64,000 bases of DNA from Nilaparvata lugens (lineage: Eukaryota; Arthropoda; Insecta; Hemiptera; Delphacidae). Below the pieces are notes generated by a model. It was not told where the DNA came from, ran no database searches, and saw only the letters and a program-made list of their open reading frames with translations. Location of the stretch: NCBI RefSeq assembly GCF_014356525.2, contig NC_052507.1, positions 38,986,368 through 39,050,367 of the forward strand. The letters are read 5' to 3'. The translations under genes and the position numbers were made by a program. Below, in pieces: positions 1-10,321 of the stretch; position 1 is the stretch's first letter; each line of letters starts with the position of its first letter.

Positions 1-1590
1 TTTGATTTTATTAGTGATGGAAGATACTTATAAATTTTTTCTAAAGAAGTATAGAAAGTTTTCAGTTACGTTACATTTGAGTTATTGTTTCTGGAGATAT
101 ATTATCATAGAGTTTGCTGAAAGTCAGAAGATAGCCTTTAAATTGGAATGAAATTTTTAAGATTATGTTCATATTGAGTTTATGACATTTTATAATTTTA
201 TTTTTTTCAGACTCTGTTTTCTTATGTCATTAAGGCTTTCGAATGATTTAGTAAATTTTTTATGATGGAGATCTTAATAGAAGAAGAAGAAAGTTTTTCT
301 TTTCCAGGAAATTAATATTAATGAATGTTCAAATTTTAATACAATTTAAATTATTTTCTATGTGTCTACTAATTTTATTTAATTAAAGGTAAAAACTATC
401 TACAAGATGAATCTTATAAGGCAAACATTTTTTTCTTTATTGTGTTATAAAGTGTCTTGTTTTATTTGGTGATAAATTCATAATTCTAGTTGATACTCGT
501 TTTTGGACTTGTATTTGTAGGTAAATCAAATCATAAACTCTGGAATGTTCATTTTTAATTAAGGTTCTGAGCAGTTTTGGGCGAATGCCCATTATTTACA
601 CTTGGATTGCGTCCTAAAGTTCATAAATAATAAATAAAATAAATTTTGGCTAGCGCACAAGTTTCCAGCAATACTAGCCGAGCTACTATATGAAAAATTA
701 TATTCGATTTCGCAAACCAAATGAAGAATATCATATAAGTTAGCATCATTTCAATCTGAATTATTCCTTTTCTAAGAGTATTATATCAATTTATATAAAA
801 GTTAACTTCATAATTAATGAAGTATTCATTTTCTATAAGCATTATATTAATTTATTACGGGTGTTTTCATAAACGTTGCATTGTATATTAATGACACTCT
901 GGCAAGTAAATTTGTTTTAAATCTGTTAAATTTTGAGAATGAAATCAGAATGTCAAGATAAAATCTAAATTAAATAACAGAATAAACTCCTGTTTTAGCT
1001 TTTGATGAATTGTAGGAAGAGTTAGAAATTAATGCTGTAATACATTTATTTACAGCGGTTCATGTGTGTCCCCAAACCAACTTCTTGTACTACCACCCCT
1101 TTGGTTCTGCAACTTTAAGTAACACCTCTTCAAGACACCCGTTCAGACGACAGGTCTAGGGATGTAAGAGGACATCGCCGTCAAGCCAAATTCAACCGGT
1201 AAAAGTTCACCGCCAAAAACAAGGTACTGTAACCCCGACGATAAAGCAACGTACAGACCAACGAAAGTGCAGTGTGATGAAACAAAGGTTCATTCGAGAA
1301 TGTCAATCAAAAGTGGGGATTCAAAATTATTATGAAATGGGTTATATGGGTTACTATCGACGAAACTTGGGTTCCACGGGCTTTTCTTTCTTGAGTAATT
1401 TTATGTTGAAATTAACTTGTTATTTGATGATTGATATTGTTTGGTTTTGTGACATATTGCTATCTAAAAGGGGATAGTAATGCGCCCCCGAATCAGATGA
1501 AGAATGTCACCAAAGTAACATGAAATTGTTGTTTCTGTTGTTCGATTTTAGTTGCCAATGTTTATTGAAGCTGTTTGTATTTTTCAATTA
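1..1590. other. AT-rich stretch without a recognised gene
   Basis: No ORF here resembles a known family; the longest (67 codons near 1274-1477) is short and compositionally unremarkable. The base composition changes to GC-richer between about 1055 and 1280, and an A/T-rich tail-like run (AATAATAAATAAAATAAA) lies near 625-642, which could be the 3' end of an old retroelement. Neither observation supports a specific call. Confidence 0.5.
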
Positions 1591-1747
1591 TTTCAAATTG
1601 TAGTGTTATTCTATAGTATAAACCTATTAAATCAGGCATGGCAAGATTAATTGAAGTTTTCTTGACTCTAGCCCGTTCACCTGCATGAATTAGGTATAGA
1701 CTCAGGTATTTTCTAGATGTGTCGGCCTATTTCTAAATTCTAAATTT
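1591..1747 (+). repeat. Direct repeat, left copy (~157 bp)
   Basis: This segment recurs in the same orientation at 2928-3084, differing at only a few positions by eye. Both copies begin TTTCAAATTGTAGTG and run through GTGTCGGCCTATTTCTA. Their starts are about 1.34 kb apart. The spacing would suit a short LTR (TRIM-like) pair or a segmental duplication. The ends do not show clear TG...CA termini and I see no primer binding site, so the class is open. Confidence 0.75.
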
Positions 1748-2927
1748 TATTCACAACTGCGCTACTCTGCTGTCTAGAGATATTTAAATCTCTGGAATTC
1801 AAATTTTCTAAAAAATTAAATTTTTCATAACTTACTCTAATAATACTAGATCAATTTTTCTGAGTCTATACTTAATAATTCATTCTGTGAACGTGTTAAC
1901 TGTCAATATTTTGGGTTTGGAGTTGAATGAATAATTTATAGTTGCTACTCCAATTTTTCTGAAGTTTAAATAATTGTAGATGAAACTGGAAAGTTATTCA
2001 GTTATGTTAAATCCATTAAAATGAAAATCTTTTGAAGTGCTTAAAGATAAAGTTAGGTATCATTGATGCTTAAGTTGAAAGTATTCTAAACTAATATTGA
2101 AATTGATTATTGAGAAATTAAAGGTTTAACGGTAGAATAAAAATTAGTAGAAGAAACTAGCATAGGTGAAAAACAATGATTCTAAGTGCTGAATAAATTT
2201 TTGTATTCTGTAATTCCGTGAATGATGATAGAATTATTGTAATGTCAACGTACGTATTCTGGTCTCACGTCTGGTAGTTGAAATCAGTATAGTAGTAGTG
2301 AAAGTGAATATTGAGATTTTAAAAGTCAACTCAATGAAATTAGGAAAATTCGGAAATTATTATGGGAGAATGTTTGAGGAAAATAGGAAATTTTTTTTGA
2401 TAAGTTTAGGTAGATCGAAGGTAATCAGAGAATAAATAGGAAACTGTTTTATTAGTTATTGTTGATATGTAGTTTTGAAAAGTTGATGAGTAGTTTTGGC
2501 CTGAGATGTTTAAACTAAATATTGGGTATTGTAGATTAAAGTTGTAACGATGATCAAATCTTGGGAATTTGTATAAAAATAAGTTGATTGAGTTGAGGTT
2601 GTTAAGTCCCTTTATCAGTAATGTTTATTCTCGAAAAGGTAAATCAGTTTTATTATTGGAAATATTTTTTATTAGGTGTGATTTTTGCGGTAGGCATGCG
2701 TAGTGATAGTGTAAAGATCCGTTGTGTTGGTGACGTTTCCTGTAGGCTGTGGGGAATTTTTTTTGTTTAGTTGAGACTCAAGATTTAGAGGAGGACACGG
2801 GGACTTCCTGCCTATGTGTGTTGTTGTTGAATTTAGGTAATTGGCGCGAGTGTAGGTCCGTGTCCAGAGAGAACGGAGCACTGCCCGAAAGTTGTCCATG
2901 TAACAAATCAAGGAATTTAGCTGTGAC
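1748..2927. other. Interval between the direct repeats, no gene recognised
   Basis: The interval is AT-rich with a GC-richer block around 2690-2900 that is open in both directions for 60-80 codons (2672-2911 minus, 2749-2940 plus). Neither translation looks like a known domain and they overlap each other. The block could be an exon or transposon interior; nothing in the sequence decides. Confidence 0.4.
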
Positions 2928-3084
2928 TTTCAAATTGTAGTGTTATTCTATAGTATAAACCTATTAAATCAGGCATAGCAAGATTAATTGATGTTTTCTT
3001 GACTCTAGCCCGTTCACCTGCATGAATTAGGTATGGACTCAGGTATTTTCTAGATGTGTCGGCCTATTTCTACATTCTAAAATT
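2928..3084 (+). repeat. Direct repeat, right copy (~157 bp)
   Basis: Second copy of the repeat at 1591-1747, same orientation. It lies about 60 bp from the truncated 3' edge of helicase LINE copy A, so the rearrangement that truncated copy A may have used or created this repeat. That last step is inference. Confidence 0.75.
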
Positions 3085-3146
3085 TTTCAAAATTATCTTC
3101 TTTATCACCTTTAAAAAAGGTCAGGCACATTTATCAATCCTGTCAC

Positions 3147-4771
3147 CTAGTAACTCTTGAATAAATTTTTCTCATTCTGCGTGTATGTTAATACGAGTGT
3201 TTCTGGATCAAGCTGTGGAAGACTGCCGTTAAAGATAGTCTTCCTAATTGAGCGTAGAGTTCCACTAGTTGTTTCAATTTTACCATAGAATTTGGATAGT
3301 GTGCAGCATACATCAATTGGACATCTTCTAGTTAATGTCACTTTCCGTGTGGGCTCACAAAAAACTGAAGGATGAGACCATCTAACTTTTCAGTCCACTC
3401 CTCTCGATGTAAGGAATCTGTTTAGAATCACCAAGTAGGAAAACTTCGGAGCATCCTGATAATTTCGCAATGAATCCAATGTAGCCAGCATGCATCAGTA
3501 CAGCCTCATCTATAAAGACACAATGATATTTCTTGCCCACTCCATTTATAATGAAAGATGAAACTGTTCTGTAATCTGATCTGATTATCTTTCTACAGTA
3601 ATCCTTACAATACTTATGAATGACAGCCTCTCTGATTTCTTTGATTCCTGCTCTTGTTTGACTTAGAACTAAATCTATTCCTGGTTTATGCTGGTTCAGT
3701 ATTTCAAACATCTTTCCACACCCTGGCACACCATCTATCAACGTAATATTAGGAAGACTTGAAGCAGAAATGTCAACTGATGATATTTTCTGATACAGCT
3801 CACCGTTTAACATGAGTTGTGTATTTCTACTAACAAGAATGTATTTTTCTTTTGTTAAGAATCTTTTATTACTCTTATTGAATTCCACGTAGGTTCCTTC
3901 GTTATCCAAGCAGAAGCCCATTCTATAACTTTTTCCAGTTGGCCATAGAAATGTTCTTAGAATATTATCATAAATATTCATATCTTTACGCTTTATATCT
4001 ATTAGGTACGAATAAGAGCTCAATAAGTTTTTTCTTGTGATGTTAGTCAGAATTTTATAGTAAATAATAGAATTTATCTGATCATGTTGACTCAGAAGAT
4101 TTCTGAACTCCAGCATACTATTTATAAATTCATGTTTGGGTGGTTTTTCAGGTAAGTATCCCGTTGGACATGCTCTCATTGTTTTTCTCTTTTGGTATAT
4201 TTAAAAATGTAAGATTATTTATCCCCCTGTAGTAAAACACATATTTAATATGTTTTGTTGCCAAGACAGTACTTAAGAGATCAATACAAGATACATCAGC
4301 CATGGTTCCAAAAAAATGAATTCCAACTGTCAGAGCTTGTTTATCTGAAGCCCATTCATCAATCATAGATAGTAATATTTTTAGATTGGAAAGCAAGTTA
4401 CTATTATCTGTCAATAAGAACAAATTGAGTATTTTTAATTTCTTGTCGAATTTGACCGATGCATGAATTTGCTTTGTTTGTGAAAATATAGTAGTTAGAC
4501 TATTGAAGTAATCAATGCTCATACATTTCCTATTTACTACGGTAGCAATGCCCTTGGAAATATTTACTTTTCCGTTTTTTATGCTGGCAAAGGAAATATT
4601 CAGGTCAGTGTAACCTCCAAAATTAAATACGAGTGATGTCCTACTTTTTGATCTTTGTTGAACTCTATTTGTATCATCCAAATTACCTAAAATTTCATTG
4701 ATATCCAACACAATATTTCCAGCCTGATTTATTATTTTTTGAGAACAATATCTATTTTTAAACAATCCCAT
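3147..4771 (-). pseudogene. ORF2 of helicase LINE copy A: novel N-terminal domain plus SF1 viral-type helicase (broken)
   Basis: Starts at the ATG at 4771, inside the ORF1 end; the longer reading from 4786 would need a TTG. Residues 1 to about 195 are an unrecognised domain also found in copy B. A frameshift near 4160-4180 leads into the helicase core: Walker A GVPGCGKM, motif Ia LVLSQTRAGIK, DEA box in VFIDEAVLMHAGY, GD-x3-IPYIER motif III. A second break near 3382-3341 precedes TRRCPIDVC. The copy ends before motifs V and VI. This motif set is that of alphavirus-like RNA virus helicases (Viral_helicase1 family). The residue after the catalytic Lys is Met where copy B and the family have Ser/Thr, so ATPase activity would probably be lost even without the frameshifts. 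Confidence 0.8.
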
Positions 4772-6050
4772 AATTAGTCTTTTCAATCAATTGCTGCAAT
4801 GATTTCTGGTGGCTAGGACATTGTGGATCGTGAACTTTATGATTTGATGGCTTTTTGTTCTTCTTACAATTGCTACATAATGCTTCCTTGGCGGTATTTG
4901 GACAATCTTTAGTGCTATGATCTTCAGCACAGTGACCGCAGACTACACTTTCTTTTTTGCAATACTTTGAAACGTGATCAAAGCACTGGCGAACCGAAAT
5001 AAAGTCATTTAACCTGCAAGAAGTCATGTCGACGAAGACTTGTTTCCTATTTATTAGAATTCTTCTTATCTCGGGCTCACATTCAATGATCCAATGAACT
5101 ACTTCCTTGTTCTTTGGTCCAACCTTGTAGAGAGGCTTACATCCGTTTAAAAATGCTTATTTTCCTAGATCAGAGCTAGCAAAGTTTTTGTTGAAAATGC
5201 TCTCGGCTAGTTCCTCTTTGCTTAAATCACTAGGGACATCGTAAATTATTAAACGTGGCTTCCTATTCTGTGGTTCAACTATTTTCATATTTCCAGTCTT
5301 CAACGCCTCATGTTCAATTATTTTCTTCTTGTCCTCTTCCAAATTCAGAAAAATAATGAGGTCACCTCCTCTAACATTCACGGTCTTTTCAACTCTAATA
5401 TCGTCTTTGTTTTTGATGTTCTCCCGCAATACATTTTTAATAATTCTACTGTTTTCCACTTCGTTCAGGACTGGTTTGACTGGCTGCAACATGACTATAT
5501 GCTCCTGTGGTTGTAGTTTCCTAACATTGTTCCCTGCAACTTTATTTTCCTTCGATTTTTCTGGCAACTGCACCATATCAGCATAGCTTAACGTAGGCCT
5601 ACTTTCACTTTGTTTTATATTGTCTATCGCCTTATTTATATTTTTAAGGGACTCCTGAATACCCTTATTGGTGTTTCCGAGCCCTGCCGCTAGCTGTGAA
5701 ATTGTCACTGACCTTGTTTCTAATTTGACGATTGTTTCCGACAATTTATTAGTTATTGAAATAAATCTGTCGAAATCAGCTCTCAGAACTTTTCTTTTTT
5801 CATATTCTGCTTCCGCCCATAGATTAAGTTCGTGCTTTATCTGCTTTAAAAGTTCATAATCCTTTGAAAATTCATTGCTGATTACCTTTGATGTAGATTG
5901 CTCTGCTGGTTGCTCCATTGTAGGGGACTCCTGGACCTGTCCTGAAGATGATGATTGCTCCTGCTCTTCTCCCACTTCCTCGAATTCCGGAATTAATCCA
6001 TATGGCGCCCTGACCGGTGGTCTCATACGTAACGTAACGGATGGATTCAC
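4758..6050 (-). pseudogene. ORF1 of helicase LINE copy A: gag-like protein with zinc knuckles
   Basis: Two frames joined by one frameshift near 5157. The first (6050-5157, 297 codons) has a charged, coiled-coil-prone region (about residues 60-150) and ends in a domain typical of LINE ORF1 proteins before the knuckles. The second frame passes through the stretch around 5150-5030 and reaches cysteine clusters at 4995-4800: C-G-H-C-x3-H-x4-C and a further C-S-N-C group, i.e. CCHC-type knuckles, plus a degenerate first cluster. Such ORF1 proteins bind element RNA in the RNP. The stop at 4758 lies downstream of the ORF2 ATG at 4771, so the ORFs overlap by about 14 nt. The N terminus is not certain; the upstream sequence runs into another LINE. 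Confidence 0.75.
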
Positions 6051-6583
6051 TAGTCTATCAGCTATAACTCACTTTTGCAATAATCACAACACAATTATTA
6101 TTATGTTCCACAGCTCTAAACAACAATGTTTACTACTCAGTGTCTCAATTAAGAATATTACCATGTCATCCGCATAAAGATGTGCATTCATATCGTGACC
6201 TCCAATCCTTAGCCCTCCACCGATACATTCACAGATATCATATGTAAATATGTAGAATAAAATCGGGGACAACAAACAGCCCTGTTTTAAGCTGCTTTCA
6301 AACTGAATACCTTCTGTCAGCCCTTTCTTGCACCACACAGCAGATGATACATTATCATACAAGCCTCTCATCATTTGGACAAACTTATTCGATACACCTA
6401 TCTCTAATAATCTATAAAATAATGCAGATTATTAATGCAGATTATTGTCTCGAATGCAGATTTGAAATCAATGTAGAAACAGTATACTCTTCTATTCTTT
6501 TCTGACACAAAATATTCAATCAAATTATACAGAACACTAATGTTATCCACAGATGAGTATCCTTTTCTGAAGCCGGCTTAATT

Positions 6584-7696
6584 GAGGAGCTGGGTAGAAA
6601 AACGACCCGAGGCCACTCGTGTTGTTTTTCCGCAACACGCTTCATTCTATCCGCCATTAAATTCTGAACAGTTTGGTACATAAAATGTTGTATCTTGAAA
6701 AATGATTGAGTTGTGAAAATTTTTTGTTTGTGTGGCAAACCTGAAATTATTCAGCTGACAAGCTGTGAGCCAGCAGCCAGTGAAATCCTTATTTTGTTTT
6801 CTTACAAAATAAGAAGCTGATTGATTGATTGATTGAGTACTTTATTTATGTAGATTACAGTATATACTGGCTTATACACTTATATACAATAGCTTACAAT
6901 ACAGCAAAATTATAGATGAATTTATGTAATATAGACTAAGAAAATAATTATTGAGCTGTATATGATATGAAAAAAGCAATTTGGAATAACTATACAAGAT
7001 TATATTGTTATGCATCTACATAAATTGGCGGAGCTTTGGACATATCAATGTCCATTCTTCGGGAAGAATATTAAAAATATCCTCCCAACTAACTCTCTAC
7101 CAAATGAATGGTATAAGAAGATCATTAATACATCCAAGGGAACCAATTATCCTCTAGATGATGGAAATAATAAAGAAGACGCTTCTGAAGAAGAATCCGA
7201 TGCTGAAAACATTGGGGTGTATGAATTTCCCGAAAATCAGAACAGTACCATGTAACATTCCAGAGTCTTGATTATGGGAAGAAACGTGTTCAAGAAGAAA
7301 ATATCATCTTCAATTGTTCACTTCCAAATGACATTTTTTAGATCTTTATTACCTACTTATTAATTATCCAATATCATGAGCAATATATTATCATTATCAC
7401 TACTCTTGATACGGGTTTTTCATCATTTTATTGAACCTCTGAAAATGTAACAACCAGGGTTATGGAAAAACGACCTGAGACAACACACCTTATATCAATT
7501 AATATCAGTTAGCCTTGGATTACTGGCTAATTATGAATAATAGCATTGAAAATAGTATAAAAAGATCAATAAAGTTCAAATACTTGCAAGAATATTGCAT
7601 TCTGATGAAATAATGAAGATGTGTACTAAATATTTCAAACTCAATTTACACAAAACTTGATTTCTTGACTCAGGTCGTTTTTCCACCCAACTCCTC
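6584..7696. mobile_element. 1,113-bp TIR DNA transposon inserted in LINE 2 RT
   Basis: The ends are inverted: GAGGAGCTGGGTAGAAAAAC at 6584 against its near-match reading inward from 7696, continuing to about 27 bp with a few mismatches. The element is flanked by AATT at 6580-6583 and 7697-7700. Removing the element and one AATT restores RT coding continuity just before AGFRKGYS, which defines the empty site. The element has no transposase and so is non-autonomous. It carries a (GATT)n run near 6818-6835 and an 81-codon ORF at 7010-7255. The superfamily is not assigned; the palindromic target leaves the TSD length ambiguous. Confidence 0.8.
7010..7255 (+). CDS. Small ORF (81 codons) inside the TIR element, unknown
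   Basis: An ATG-started ORF ending in an acidic segment (DGNNKEDASEEESDAEN) lies wholly inside the 1,113-bp transposon. It has no transposase signature, no signal peptide and no membrane segment. The ordered composition (a Trp/Phe-rich N-terminal part, then an acidic tail) is more protein-like than the surrounding AT-rich sequence. It could be a captured exon fragment or the residue of the parental transposase. I do not recognise it. Confidence 0.25.
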   Translation: MHLHKLAELWTYQCPFFGKNIKNILPTNSLPNEWYKKIINTSKGTNYPLDDGNNKEDASEEESDAENIGVYEFPENQNSTM

Positions 7697-9146
7697 AATT
7701 CTCCCTAATGTTGTTTGTATGCTTCAAATATTTTTCCAGCCTATTCAATAAACATCCCACAAAAATTTTATAAATTGAGTTTGTGAATGATATGGATCTA
7801 TAATTCTTGGGATATCTCGAGTCCCCTTTCTTAAGAAGTGGGAAAATCATTGACTTTTTGAAGGCATCTGGGGCAATACCTGCTTCATAAACTTCATTAA
7901 AAAAAACTACACATCAACTGTTTATATGCTGCAGGTTCTATTTTATAAAACTTGCCAGAAATTCGATCTTCACCAGGAGCCTTTCCATTTCTCAATTTTT
8001 TCAATGATAAGTTGACTTCATTTATATCAATAATCCTGCCCAACAACTCATTTTTGCGGAAGGGCTCCACGTACAACGTTGGGCCCCTCGACCGTGAGGG
8101 ATTATAGAATTCTTTATAATGACATACCCATTTCTCTGGCTTTATATTTTTGACTGTGTTTGATCCTTTAAATTCACGTACTCATTCCCAGAAATGTTTT
8201 GAGCCCATTACTGAATTCAGTTTTGTTTTCACCTGCTCCCAGTAAGCATTTTCTTAAATATTACAAGTTTCCTTGTACTCCTTAACCGCCACCAAATAGT
8301 CTTTTTTAATTTGCGTGGAGTTGGTTCTCCTAAATATTTTCAGAAGGGAAAACATCCTATTTCTTATTTTTCACACTATCTGTCATACCAGGCGTTTTTT
8401 TGAATTTATTATTTGTTTGATTGGAATCATTTTTGAAGTAAGTGGCGTCATATATAAGCTCCCTCAACTTAATACTAGCTTCATTTATATTTTCTGGCAA
8501 TAATACATTTCTACATCTGAGATCTAATTTTTCTATAAATAAACTATTTCCGTTTTTTCTACTCCAAAATAATTTTGGTGCTAGTGGCAAACAACAATTA
8601 TTCTCTAGAGGTTCACTACATTCACAGTTAACGGTCGAACATAAGGGCAAATAATCCGAGAAGCTTGCTGGTATGACACTGAAATATTTTGCTAAACTTA
8701 AACTATCTAAACTAACACAACATAGGTTGATTACTGACGCTCCTCTATTATTAATAAATGTGAATTCTCCCAAAGCATCTCCCATTACTCTACCATTTAA
8801 TACAACAAAATTGAACTCCTCACAAAGGTTTATAATTTTTCTCCCTTTTCTATTTAACACTTTATCTTTAGATCTGTGCTCATACTCTATATCTGTGCTA
8901 TCAATTGAGAGTTCAGTTGGCAAGCACTGCGCTTCTCCCACCTGGCCATTCATATCACCTACAATAATCATACTACTAGTATCATCACAGGAGATCAAGA
9001 AATCACACAGAGCACAGTAATCAAATTCCTATTCACTCTCTAGACCTCCACTCAAATAAACTGGAACCATGCACAAATTATTTTCCAACATAAATAAAAC
9101 TTCTCTTCCATTTGATTTTTCTATCCTTATAGAGTTTTCCCACCTG

Positions 9147-9457
9147 GGGAAAAGAGGCACTGTAAAAGTTGGACCACAGGGAAAGAAAATGCAGGAGACA
9201 AGGATAAGGTGGTTTAGGCATGTACAGTGACGGGAGGAGGATTATCTTGGACGAAGAGTGCAGGATTTGGTTTAGGATGGTTGAAAGGACGAGGTATACC
9301 TATGATGAGGTGGGGAGATAGAATAGCGGCTGACTTACGGGAGAGTGGTTGGAGGAGAGAGGAAGCATTGGATAGGGCTTTGTGGAGAGGCAGAATAAGA
9401 GGAAGGAATGCCGACCTCATATAAATGGGATAAGGCACAGCCAAAGAAGAAGAAGAA
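9147..9457 (+). mobile_element. 5'-truncated LINE insertion with 17-bp target-site duplication
   Basis: Flanked by TAGAGTTTTCCCACCTG at 9130-9146 and TAGAGTTTTTCCACCTG at 9458-9474, one mismatch in 17. The body encodes the C-terminal end of a LINE ORF2 on the plus strand: IRWFRHVQ near 9208, then MMRWGDRIAADLRESGWRR at about 9302-9358 and DRALWRGRIRGRNADLI ending at 9424. This pattern follows the RT in RTE-like and related LINEs. The 3' tail is a (GAA)n run ending at 9457. It is inserted in the endonuclease part of LINE 2 and is therefore younger than LINE 2. Confidence 0.8.
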
Positions 9458-9483
9458 TAGAGTTTTTCCACCTGTCCCTAAAC

Positions 9484-10083
9484 CTAGCGCCGCAGTGTGG
9501 GATGGTTTCTCACAGCTTGGTGTTGTCATTTGTGATGGGTATCTGGCTTGGAAGTGTTTCGGCCGCATTGCAGGATGACTGTTAATGGTAGCTGGAAGAT
9601 CAACAACTGTTTTTTTTTTTTGTTATTTTTCGTGATAGAGATATTCTGATTGCAGATTCGTTCTCAGCGACCCCAAGTTTAGCCTGTAGGCTCAGAATGT
9701 CAACAATGTTTTTGAATAATTAAAAATCCTCATGAAAAGTCATTAATAATGGTAGTACACCACGTTTCTGGAAACTTTTTACTGGTGACTGGAGTTATTA
9801 TTGATTATAGGTAACACAAAAATCAAAATAATTGTGAGAAAGAAAACTGCTGATGAACAGGAATAAGACCGCCACTCCATAGTTCTATTGTCTCGGCTGC
9901 TTGGCTGAGCCTGGCTGGAGGGATCAAATAACCGACTGGATTGATCTTTCGTCTGTCCGCTAGGCAGAACTATGCAGAGATGTTACTGCGGCCGCTCGCA
10001 TTCCCACCAATGCTGCTATTATTTGCTGTCTCAGCGCCTAGTCCGAGTCAGACAAGCATCCAGCCTGCACTGCGGAGCTAGGT
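9484..10083. mobile_element. ~600-bp non-autonomous TIR element inside LINE 2 endonuclease
   Basis: Left end ACCTAGCGCCGCAGTG (from about 9483) and right end CACTGCGGAGCTAGGT (to about 10085) are inverted near-matches. LINE 2 endonuclease coding is recognisable on both sides but not within. No transposase ORF is visible. The interior has several additional short inverted segments. I could not settle the exact target duplication. Confidence 0.6.
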
Positions 10084-10321
10084 TAAAGGCTATTAGTTGT
10101 CCCTTCTTAGCTCTACCAAATCTACTATCCCTTGTAGCAAACTCCCATGAGAAAATATATCCTTTCAAAAAATGTTCATAAATAATTTGCTCTCCTTCTT
10201 CTATGAAAGTTTCTAACAACACAAAGCATTCATATTCTCTCAAGTAATTGAATAGTTCAAAGTGACACTTGACCTTTAATCCTGCTATATTATAAACAAA
10301 AATGGCAATGATGGCATCACC

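Larger units (their letters stand above)
3147..6075 (-). mobile_element. Helicase-bearing LINE, copy A (3'-truncated)
   Basis: A minus-strand retroelement body containing ORF1 (gag-like with zinc knuckles, 6050-4758) and ORF2 (unknown domain plus SF1 helicase, 4771-3147). ORF2 begins inside the end of ORF1. The homologous copy B at 12935-17845 continues from the same helicase directly into an endonuclease-RT ORF, which shows what copy A has lost beyond about 3147. Loss of the 3' end is unusual for LINE insertion, which normally truncates the 5' end, so a later deletion or rearrangement is likely. The 5' edge abuts another minus-strand LINE near 6080. ORF1 and ORF2 each carry at least one frameshift, so the copy is dead. 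Confidence 0.75.
6084..10300 (-). pseudogene. LINE 2 ORF2: AP-like endonuclease and reverse transcriptase, multiply interrupted
   Basis: The endonuclease starts near 10293 (reading NIAGLKVKCHFELFNYL) and continues with LLETF and KGQLIAFN up to the insertion at about 10083. It resumes at about 9480 and in 9000-8357, where IIVGDMNGQVGE, GEFTFINN and FSDYLPL correspond to the GDxN, S-x-ID and SDH catalytic blocks. The RT linker and fingers lie at 8356-7701 (LKKLRNGKAPGEDRIS; IFPLLKKGDSRYPKNYRSI). Then come AGFRKGYSSVDN and FYIDFKSAFE at 6576-6450, and QGCLLSPILFYIF and LYADDMVI at 6374-6150. Multiple stops and shifts rule out function. ORF2 supplies nicking and target-primed reverse transcription in LINEs. 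Confidence 0.75.
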
